A stretch of 64,000 nucleotides of DNA from Dipylidium caninum (taxonomy: Eukaryota; Platyhelminthes; Cestoda; Cyclophyllidea; Dipylidiidae): positions 558,001 through 622,000 of the forward strand of contig QEYB01001053.1 in assembly GCA_017562135.1 (NCBI GenBank). Direction: 5' to 3'. Positions 55,072 to 64,000 of this stretch are shown here, in pieces; position 1 is the first letter of the stretch, and the number at the start of each line of letters is the position of its first letter. The position numbers and the translations under genes were made by a program. A model generated the notes under the pieces. That model worked only from the letters and a program-made list of their open reading frames with translations, was not told the origin of the DNA and made no database searches.

Positions 55072-55739
55072 TAGCAGTTTCGACCTGGTAAATGGGCACG
55101 AGTATTAAGTCTCCTACTACTTTCTAATCACAGGATTTCCGTTAACTTTTCTCGGGATTGCCAGTCTGCGGTTAAATTCGTCATTAAGTTGGATTGATTG
55201 CTTAATTGCCCTAAAAAATGCATTCTGGCATCCCATGTACTGCAAAATTAAAAGCTCAAGTCCGAAAGAGTCGAAAAGTGGAGAAACGTGCCATTACGTA
55301 GTAGTCAGACGGTCTAATTACGCATTAAGAAAGTCACTACTTACCACAGATGCATCGAAGCCTTCTTCTCATCGGTCGGTGCCGTTTCGACCATTGCAAT
55401 GGAGAAAGTAAAGGGTCATCTTCTCCGGAGCCCCTTTTTAAGTATCCAAGGTGCTCCAAACTTTTGATTGGTTGAGGGGAAACCAATGAGTCCACTTTAA
55501 GTAGCCTTGACACTGCGCATCTAGGCCACATACCGCGGGGTTTAGTGGAAGGAGAGCTAACGTTGGTTGGAGGTAGCACCTAGGCCGTTTGGTTAATAAC
55601 TGAGGGGTTGAGGATGGCATCGAATGACGGTCGCAGTACGTTCGGGGCGCCCCTTCCCTGACGGGAGGGGCTAGCTTCGCTCTGATATCTGTCATTTAAT
55701 GCCACAGGTTTTGAAATCGCCTACCTCCCCGAGTTGGGG
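55072..55739. other. No gene recognised; 5' flank of DYNC1LI
   Basis: Short spacer between the DYNC1LI start and the right arm of the inverted duplication. Presumably holds the DYNC1LI promoter. If so, the duplication inserted within about 0.7 kb of it. Confidence 0.4.
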
Positions 55740-56840
55740 AGAAGCAAACTCGGAGTGCCTGCCCTCAGCGGTGGGAATGTGGCGGTCGAGGCAGTACCAC
55801 CACCGCCCTACGAGTGGCTCTTTCGACGGTGCTACTCATGGATTTCAGTAATATGACCGTGTGGCGATTAAACATGCCCTCGAACGGTCAGTGGCCGTGG
55901 CTACGTGAACACGACGCGTGGTCAGGCCTACTTCAACGGTGAATTCGGCATCCCCACACACGCAACCCCGAGATAACAGCTCAAAGAGGACTTCTCAGGC
56001 CCAGCGGATCCATTCAATCGCATTTTGTATTTATGAAGTCTACCAGAATGTTCTGCCCCTTTCTAAGGCAACATTGTTATTCGACGCATCTTCGGGCCTC
56101 CATCTTTATCCTCCAATATACGCACACTGAAGTAGCAAATTAACCAAAACAAAGTTGGTTCCCACGTTGGTTTTTTGGTGTGAAGCGTTAGTGAATTCGT
56201 GGCTACTGACGAGGTTCCTTCACGCCGCTGTGTGCGAGTGTCGTCAGGGGAGAAATGCAATAGAAGCATGTAGAAGTTGATTGAAGGTGGTTGGTGAAGG
56301 TGAAAGTGAAGGTGAAGTTTCTGCGACGACATGCAGACGACGACGAGCCTCCTTCTGGATGACCGTCTTTGATGGACGACGGTTTTGGTGTGGCAGTGAT
56401 GGAGCAACATCCTTTTCTGTCAGCGTCAAAGGTGACAGAAGCGCCTAATTCATCTCAGCAAACCACGTTGGACAGTATGCGGAAAAGGGGACTGGTGTGT
56501 AAAAATGCCAGGATGAGCGCACGTGAATGAATGAATGAATGAATGAATGAATGAATGAATGAATGAAGAACGTGGACGATGGTGTCGCCAAGTGCACATC
56601 TCTGCTTGCTCGGAGCCAAATAGAGCTTCCTTCGAACCGATTGACAACTGCGGTCGAAGGAGGAGGGCTCCCCTCCCCCGAGTTGGAGGGAAGACGACTT
56701 GACGCGTCATCCCCTCAGTGGTGGGAAAGCGGCGGTTCGTGGCAGCACTAAGGCCGCCTCACGAATGGCTCTTTCGACGTGCTACTCGTGGATTTCAGTA
56801 ATATAATCGTGCCGCGCCCAAATACGCCACGTTGTTACCT
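55740..56840 (-). mobile_element. Interspersed 1.1-kb element (right-arm copy)
   Basis: Inverted copy of 40194-41290, with terminal repeats at about 55740-55900 and 56690-56840. It differs from the left copy by scattered substitutions and by tetranucleotide copy number. Confidence 0.5.
56524..56570 (+). repeat. (TGAA)n tetranucleotide array
   Basis: About 11 perfect copies; the reverse-complement counterpart of 40446-40500, with a different copy number. Confidence 0.95.
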
Positions 56841-56843
56841 GAA

Positions 56844-56861
56844 TGTGTGTGTGTGTGTGTG
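56844..56861 (+). repeat. (TG)n microsatellite
   Basis: Perfect TG dinucleotides, inverted counterpart of 40172-40188. Confidence 0.85.
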
Positions 56862-57183
56862 CTTGCGTTGGTGGTGAGGCCGATGGAGAGGGAGACTGGT
56901 GGGTGCGGCGACTCAGGGGTTGGCGCAGCGTTTTCCTGCGGCTGGTGACGTCGTTCAGCGTAGAGTCTTCCACTCTCCACGTGCGTCTAACGTCTACCCG
57001 ACAATTGTGCCGCTCCCTTTGGCGAGAATTCTCCACACGGAGGATCTAATTGGCTTGACGCATGTTCGGCTCCCCATTTTTATCCTTCTACACCCGCCCC
57101 ATGGAAGTGGCGTTGCCAGTCGTCGTGGGCCCCGCGAAGAATGTCGGTTGAGCGTTGGGCGTTGCTTCATGGCGTAACAGCCA

Positions 57184-57235
57184 AACGGAGGAGGAGGAGG
57201 AGGAGGAGGAGGACGAGGACGAGGAGGAGGAGGAG
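57184..57235 (+). repeat. GAG/GAC trinucleotide tract (right arm)
   Basis: Reverse complement of the tract at 39738-39793 in the inverted duplication. Confidence 0.9.
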
Positions 57236-57687
57236 GCTCGTGTCCACACTCAACGATGCTTTCCGTTTCATTTGAGGGTTGGAAGAGGCGGAGCCACCTC
57301 TCCACCGGTCGACGTCTCCGTGGATGGAGGGCAGCCGAGCACGCACGAATCTCCGCCTCGACCGAGCCACCCGACGTCGGACTGGGCCACCGTCGGAGGT
57401 GAGTCCACTCGCCCGTGACCACCTCAACTTGTTGTCCTCGTAGTCTTCGTGTTCCTCAATGAATGCGTCACTTTTCGGCATTTCCAGACGTCCGCCAGGG
57501 CAGAATATCAACGGGTTCAGTGGGACCGCGGAGCGAGGACGAAACTCGGTCCACAACGCGAGCGGACGCCTCGGCGCCTCCCTTCACCTGTGAGTCGACT
57601 CTTTCTGCTTCACTGCCCATTCGGTGCGTCGGAGTCTAATCAAGGCTTCCTTTCGCGCTTTTCCTCAATAACGCGTCCATTTTTGGC

Positions 57688-57755
57688 AAGATGCTACTAG
57701 TGGATTTAAGTAATACAAACGTGTCACGTCTAAATACGCGACGTTGCTAACTTAA
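57688..57755 (-). mobile_element. Fragment of the element terminal repeat
   Basis: GCTACTAGTGGATTTAAGTA and the following ACGTGTCACG, AAATACGCGACGTTGCTAAC match the end of the right-arm element (56781-56840) in the same orientation. It lies just outside the duplication boundary at about 57657. Confidence 0.55.
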
Positions 57756-58586
57756 CATGCTACTGCATGCGTTAGTTGTGAGGAGGCGACAGGGGAGACA
57801 GGTGAGTGCAAAGACGGAGAAATCGGCTCGTGAGGAGTGGAATAGCGACAGACAGAAGTTGAACGACGTTCACTCGTGATAATAATGCTGCTGCTGCTGA
57901 TGATGTTGTTGTTGTTGTTGAATATAGATTACATGCTGTATGGTTTGCTTCTTCCTTTACCTCACCAACCGCCTCGTCCAATTGGTGCAGTTGAGTGTTT
58001 TTGACCTTTTCTGGGGAAATGACTCGATTCCATTGAGGTGTTGGACCGCTTTCGCCTTCCGCCTCGCATAAATGGGCCTCGTTGCTGGCCTCGAGGGCGA
58101 CTGACCGCCAAAATCTTGCCACTTTTTCGTCATATCACGTCCCTGAAAGCATTCACGTAGGCACCCCCTTGTGTGACAGCGCAACGCCTCAAATGGTGTC
58201 ATTCAAAATTAATTTCCACTCCTCAACCCTCCACCGCCCCGACGAACTTGCTGTTCGACGCCTTCCACGCGTTCCCCTCGCCTCCGCTGCTACCCGCTCG
58301 CCCTCCTGCCTCGCACACGCAGGTTTGCGTGGCCCACCACCTCGCGGCCTGTCTGGGGCCACTTTTGTCATGGTCAGTGCCGTTTCCTGGAGTTTTGTAG
58401 AGTCCTCAAAATTCATTCTTTGAACAATTTGTCACATTTCCATCCACCTCCCCGCTTCCGTCGCGCCTTTCACTTACAATCGCGTAGAAAAGGAAAATTG
58501 AAAGCAAATCCACCGGAGAAGTCGTCTCGGTAGTAGACATCTCGACTTTATTAATGGAGAAATAGCCGTTATTAACAATCACGCGT

Positions 58587-61500
58587 CTACTCTTCCTCAT
58601 CATCCTCCTCCTCCTCCACTTCCTCGTCGTCCTCTGCCTCCTCGCCGTCCGCGCTCTCGGCGGACTTGCGCGCGCGTCTCTCCGCCTTGATTCGAGCTCG
58701 TTCCATGCGTCGCCAGACTTTGAACGCCACGTCGACGGCCATCTCGACCACCTCCTCCATCACCAGCGGCCACACCCGCGCGCGTAACGTGTTCGTCGCC
58801 TCCGTCGACTTTGCCTCGGCCAACTCGCGGCGTCTCTGCAGCTCCGCCTGTCGCCGTTTCTCCTCCTCCTCAACCCGCATTCGTTCGCTCTAGAGCGGAA
58901 TCGCGTCACTTCGTGGGTTTGAGGGAATGAAAAGCTACGGGAACAAGTGAGGCGCCTCTTTCTCCACCCGTCTACCGTCGCGTGTCGTCGACTTCGAGTC
59001 TGCGTCTTGAGCGAAAGTTCACCGGTGGCGCATCCTCTACGGGAAGTGGATTGTGGCACCACTCGATATGCCTCCAATCTACCGGAGGGACACAAAATCA
59101 GCAACCCCAGAAGGTGGGAGACGCTTTCTACGGTGTCCGCCCCCACTTTGGACGAACTTCGCCTCGACGTGGAGAGGAGGCGGCATGGCGCGTCAGTCGT
59201 GCAACCGCTTCGTCTGCCATTGTCGTGGCTGCTAGTCTGACCACCACGTTTATGGCTGCCGCGGCCCTTCGCCAACTCCACCTCTTCATCCCCGCCCGTT
59301 TTCCTCCTCCTCGTCTTTTCCACGCCTCGTTTCCCCCTTCTAAAAGTGTTAGATTCGCCTCTCGACATCTTTGACTACCCACGGAAGGAGGAAGTGGACG
59401 TCGGACGGCCAGCAGGCTCTGAACTCGGAGTCTGGTGAACACGAGCGGACTAAACTGTGTCTCCGACGGGTTTCTCCTCCCCTCGCATTGGCGAAGGGTT
59501 GCTTAGAAGTTGGCGAATCGTTGCTGCCCTGACTGTGGAGGCGGCACAGCCTTCCACTGCCTAACGACGTCGCGGGGTCTCCCGACCAAGTCGGCGTCCG
59601 CTCTGCCACGCTCTCTAAAGCCGCCCGGCCGTGGGTGTTTCGACCTCGTCCACAAGTCGCCTCGCACAGCAAGTGGGAGGAGGCGTCCAGCGTCGCGCGC
59701 GCCGGCGGTGACGGCGGTGGAGGAGGCACCGCCGAGGAAAGGAGAAAAAGAAGAAGAAGAAGAAGAAGAAGAAGAGCCGCCACACGGGGTGACACGCGGT
59801 GCGCACCTTGAGGAAGTTCTGCTCCACCCGAATGGCCCGTTCCGCTTGGAGGCGTATGTTGAAGGGGATCTGCTCCTCCAAAATTCGCTCCATCTCAACC
59901 AGGGCGAATTTCCTCTATAAGGGACAAAGAAGGCAAACGATGCAACTCCTTTCTGGTGCGACCAGAAGAAGGCCACTTCCTTCGAGTGCGCGATCGAGTG
60001 GACGATCGGCTGGAAGGAATGTCCTTACAAAATGAGAGATTTTTAGGCCAAAAAGGGGGCGGTGAGGAGAGTAGTTGACACTTCGCCTGCTGATAAACTC
60101 GAAGTGGCAGACGAGACACCCAAAAGCGCCCCTCAAGCTCGTCTTGACGACTTCAAGGGGAGCGGTTAGGGGGCCGAAGAGAGACAGACTCCCGCCGACT
60201 GGCCCGCAACGCCCAAATGTGTCGCGGCGCGTGTGTTTTCACTGTGTTTCGGTGGTGCCTGTCCACCTCCGACCCAATCGAGAGGGAGACGTGGAGGAGC
60301 AGGGAGAGGAGAAGCACATCGGGGTTGGAAACCCTGAAACAGCCGTGAGGGGGCGGACAGTTGTGTCGCCGGAGCCCGGTGGAACGCAGCAGGCTGTGGG
60401 AAATGTCGCCATACACGATGAGAGGCCGTAAAATCTCAGTTTGGCATTTGGGTGACCACCAATTTGGCCGACTTGTGACGCCACCTCGGCCGATGTCAGC
60501 CGCGGACTCCGTAATTTTTGCCGTCCCCGAGTAGGTAAGGACTTGGCGGACGCCACGTGCCCACCACTCTGCCTTTCCAACCCGACACCGGACGCCAAAG
60601 GACTCTGCGCCCGCTGGCTGAGGCGAGAGGAGCCGCACGAGGCTCCAACGCCTTCCCCGAGTCAACGCGGCGGCCACGTGGCCGAACGGCGGCAGGTCGA
60701 GTCGCCGGACGGCGTCACTCTCGCCACCGCTTCGTCTCTTGCCTCCGCGTTGGAGGCGGAAGCCACGCAGGCCACGCGGAGGGCGAAACTCGCGCCACTG
60801 GACGAGGACTGGCGCCACCATGCTGCCTCCTCGTCTTGTCCGGGCTCACCGGCGCGGACGGCCACAGCACCGGCTGCGCTCATGGCGTGGACACTTGAAG
60901 GGGAAGGAAGGAGCAGAGGCGGGCAAACAAGGAAAATGTCGTTCAGTAAAGAGGGGGGACGAGAGGTGAGAAGTTGGCGAGCCGCGTCCTCGTGAATCCC
61001 CCTGGGGCTCCCCTGGAAACCATGAAGCGGGCGTTTCGTCTCCGGTCTCTCTTAAGCTCCCACGGAACGATATGCTCGATGTTTTCACCATTAACTCCCA
61101 ACTCATTTTCAATTTCGTTTTCCACTTTGTTTTCGCAATTTTTTATTACTTTTAATTGAAACAAAACGCGATTTGCATTTGCTTTCCTTGTTCGAGTTGA
61201 AACTAAACCGTTGCGCGGCTGAGAATTCTTCGAGGAACTTCAATGAGGCGCATTCAGATGCGAGGTGAGAACACTAGGGGAAAAACGGAAAATCCTCAAC
61301 GTTGGCGCCAACGATTTCTTCCTGGCGATTTGAGAATCTTCGAGACGCCTCGCTTCGTTTCACCTCGTGGAAGACCGTCGGCCCGTCATGACAACGCTTT
61401 TCCCTTCCGCATGTTGCCGAATCATTTTGGAGAGGGAAGAAATACTCCAATTAAAATGATAGCATGGAAGACTTCGATTCATTTTTTAAATCTAAAAGTA

Positions 61501-63156
61501 AAGATTTGCTCTTTAAAGTTAGAGGCAACCTAAAAAAATTGTGTAAAAATTGCGCCTTTTGCGTTCTACTATCGAATAACGACCCATTTCATAGTTTCCA
61601 GCCTGCTTAAAATCGTTGGCAGAAAGTTGTGGAAGCTCTTCGTTTTCCGCACTCATTCAGCGCCCGTTTCGGAGTTTCCTGCTTCACAAAATAAGGCCCA
61701 AAGCGGAGTCATGAGGCTCAGGGTGTGCCTGCACGAGGACGATTCCATTTGTCGCCTCTCGCCACAGACGGTTCGGCGGTGGACAGCCGCTCTTCGAGGC
61801 TGCGGCCACTGATTTCGGCCACAGGCCGGCAGTGTCGAGGTCGCCGGCGAATTTGCTGCTCAACCGTCTGCAGACGTTCGCGGGGAGACCGTCCTCGCCG
61901 CGCCCCTGGCGAAGTGAGTGGGTTTCCACACCCGCGGGACGCCGACTGTGTGAAATCCGGTCCGACCACACAACACACACACACACACACCCACGCAGAG
62001 CAAATCGTGTCGACCTGCGGCTAAACTGGGAATCAGCCATCCACGCGTCTGCGGCTGTGTGAAAAGGCATCTACGAACGTTTAAACAAAAATTGGGACTC
62101 AAATGTGCCCTCCGTCCGAACTAGCGCAACTGCCGAAGAATCAAGGGCGACGACTGTGTGGATTCCGATGAGGTTGAAACATTTGCATAGAAAAGGTGAT
62201 AAAGTAAAAAATGGAAAGGACTCAGACGTGCAGGCTGCACAAATTGCAGATGATCAGGAGGAAATAAATACACTAACCAAAAAGTGATATTATAAAAGTC
62301 AGTGAAATGTTTCTTATCTCTAAAGACAACGATTTTTTTCAAAAGGGTATATGTGACTTCCTCACGGCTTGGTAGAAAGTTGTAGAAGCCGATGGAATCT
62401 GCATGAAGTGACTAAAGTAAATAATGCTAAAAATTGCACTTTTTGTTGCCTCCTTGCATCCAACGGCCGTTTCATGGTTGCCGACCACACAAAATGGACG
62501 AGACGCTGAAGTTATGGAGGAGGTCGAGTTGTGGCCACCAGCCACAAGTGACGCTCCTCGAGGGGCGTTCAGAGGGGAAGGGAGGCGAATAACGCATCAC
62601 ACCGTCGCCGAAAGACAGAAAACCCACGGAGGAGAAGTCGCTCGACTTAAGGCAAGTCCACCTTGCTGACGTGAATTTTCAAGTCGGCGGACAAAAGTGG
62701 GGCGTCCGCCGAAATGCGAGTGTCTTCCCCACACAGGCAGGGCAAAACTCCCTTTTTTGACAAAAAAACACAACTGCGGGGAGTGGTTCGAGAGTCTTTG
62801 TGCCAGCGGGCTTCCAAGCTGCTCTACAGCCTCGTTCTTATTGACCTCCTCGGGCAGCCTCAGGATGGCAGTGTCTCCCCAGAGGTGAAAAATAAAAATG
62901 ATAAGCTGCAAATACAATCCGGAGTAGAATGGAAGGGGGATTTGCCTTTCGTAACCCTCGTAAAAGGGAAGAAGAGGTTTTTTTCAGGGGAAGCACTTAC
63001 ACAGCGGTAGTCCCTAACTTTGGTGGCCCAGTACTTGAGGTAGTTGGCAATGAACTCGATCGGGTCGAGCGGTTGGTAGAGCACAACCGCCGAAAGGGCA
63101 TCTCTCAGCGACTCGCCCAACACCCGCCCTATGTAGTCGCTCTCGGGATGGTCCAT
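58587..63156 (-). CDS. Dpy-30-motif coiled-coil protein, probably ciliary; middle exons unresolved
   Basis: First exon 63156 to about 63003: the motif ESDYIGRVLGESLRDALSAV then PLDPIEFIANYLKYW is a Dpy-30 dimerisation helix pair (compare DYDC1 LGACLTQGLAEV and PVDPIEYLALWIYKY). An in-frame ATG at 63231 is an alternative start. Further exons: from 62874 (RLPEEVNKNEAVEQL), 59914-59807 (36 codons, EMERILEEQIPFNIRLQAER, phase 0) and the last, 58889-58587, with KRRQAELQRRRELAEAK, MEEVVEMAVDVAFKVWRRME and a Glu/Asp tail of about 20 residues ending at TAG. Dpy-30 motifs dock onto AKAP-type amphipathic helices, as in radial spoke proteins and COMPASS. A ciliary role is inference from the DYDC-like layout. 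Confidence 0.7.
59746..59776 (+). repeat. (GAA)n microsatellite
   Basis: Perfect AAG/GAA repeat in an intron of the Dpy-30 gene, read as a TTC (pyrimidine) tract on the gene strand. Confidence 0.85.
61974..61990 (+). repeat. (CA)n microsatellite
   Basis: Short perfect CA repeat inside the Dpy-30 gene region. Confidence 0.8.
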
Positions 63157-63231
63157 GGTTCTCCTCAACTTAACCGCGGCTGTGTTTAAACGAGGCGAAT
63201 CGATGGGACGCGGCTGATTTGAGGTGGTCAC

Positions 63232-64000
63232 CTGCCATTGTCTGCCACTTTAAATAACAAGTTAATAAGACTGTGATGGCGAGAACGTGATGGGTTTTGA
63301 AGGACTTCACTTCCGGTCGGTCATGTAATTCCATTTACCGACCATCAATGAAATGAGACAAGGATGTAATGCAAAATATAAGAATGTATAACGATAGTTC
63401 GAGGACATTCAAAAAAATAAGAGTCTTGCGAAAAGCAAGTACAGTGGGCAATTGAACAAAAGTTTAAATCCCTTTGCCATATATTGCCACTTAATGACAG
63501 AGAGAATCAGAATAAAAAGAGAAAGATGTTGGGCGTAAGGAATGAAATTAAAAGTCCGGAGCCATGTTGCTTAGACATTCTTCCTTTCTTCAACAGAACT
63601 AAACCATACAAATGGAAAAACGTTGGTAATAAGGTAAAAACTGGGTTTGTTATTTACAATGTTCCACATGAAGACTAGCCGGTCATAAGTGGCAGTTATT
63701 CTGTCCATCAACAATATACCTTCCCACCCCCTTCCGATATGCAATCAATCGGTACCAAAAATCACTTCAATACGCCGTAAAAGGAAATTGATAAAGCAAT
63801 AATGACTGACTAGCAGCAGTTGGCAAAAAGTGTCCTAATTTTAGACTTAAACACGTTCATTAAAACTCATCAAAAAATATTTTCATATTGTGAGATATAA
63901 TTGAATTTACGGAACAAGCACAATTATAGCGTAGTATAAGTGAGCGGATATCATCAATGGATTATCTGTTGGGCAGTAAAAAATTACGAATTTAATGGGA
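63232..64000. other. No gene recognised; 5' flank of the Dpy-30 gene
   Basis: AT-rich sequence upstream of the Dpy-30 gene. A 64-codon Lys/Asn-rich plus-strand frame at 63484-63678 shows no domain. GC falls sharply here compared with 56.6-63.2 kb. Confidence 0.5.

Larger units (their letters stand above)
55740..57657. repeat. Right arm of the 1.9-kb inverted duplication
   Basis: Inverted copy of 39318-41285. It lies between DYNC1LI and the Dpy-30 gene and carries the F and B exon copies on the plus strand, opposite to the array. It has no neighbouring A or C exons, which suggests this arm is the derived, transplaced copy. Arms are about 14.4 kb apart. Confidence 0.85.

Noticed and set aside
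60153..60821. 222-codon minus-strand frame
   Set aside because: Arg/Ser/Gly/Pro-rich frame in GC-rich DNA with equally long overlapping frames on both strands; no motif.

Overview
The window is nuclear DNA of a compact animal genome. Coding sequence is broken by GT-AG introns, several only 30-40 bases long, and every recognised gene has a metazoan orthologue. Very short introns, short intergenic gaps and the gene content best fit a parasitic flatworm, most likely a tapeworm. That placement is inference; no rRNA, tRNA or mitochondrial marker was found.

Left part (1-35.4 kb), moderate to low GC, mostly conserved single-copy genes. In order: the 3' part of DNAAF5 (+, HEAT-repeat dynein assembly factor), CHORDC1 (+, HSP90 cochaperone), V-ATPase subunit E (-), MRPL58/ICT1 (+, mitoribosomal peptidyl-tRNA hydrolase), TRIAP1-like twin CX9C protein (+), SMARCC-type SWI/SNF core subunit (-), ARMC1 (+), a UBE2J2-like E2 exon with an in-frame stop (-), a possible micro-exon transcript (+), and a kinesin-13 motor (+). 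Exon boundaries were set by reading-frame phase plus family homology, and most genes close exactly.

Right part (35.4-64 kb) is GC-rich, simple-repeat-rich and rearranged. The core genes are cytoplasmic dynein light intermediate chain (DYNC1LI, -, 55.06 kb down to about 48.1 kb) and a Dpy-30-motif coiled-coil protein (-, 63.16-58.59 kb). Downstream of DYNC1LI on the same strand lies a 10-kb array of at least 20 small exons (37.26-48.69 kb). Nearly all begin with two bases of a split codon and end with one (phase 1-1). They fall into recurring families (A, B, C, F) in the order F-B-A, repeated about every 1.7 kb, and encode acidic, low-complexity modules. Whether this is a separate gene or an extended tail of DYNC1LI is open.

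Part of the array (one F and one B exon) plus a roughly 1.1-kb interspersed element with about 140-bp direct terminal repeats was copied in inverted orientation, giving two arms of about 1.9 kb (39.32-41.29 and 55.74-57.66 kb) around a 14.4-kb spacer. A diverged copy of the element sits in a kinesin-13 intron and a fragment lies just outside the right arm.

Cytoskeleton and cilia genes recur (DNAAF5, kinesin-13, DYNC1LI, Dpy-30 protein), but nothing indicates co-regulation. Stretches with no recognised gene are listed explicitly.
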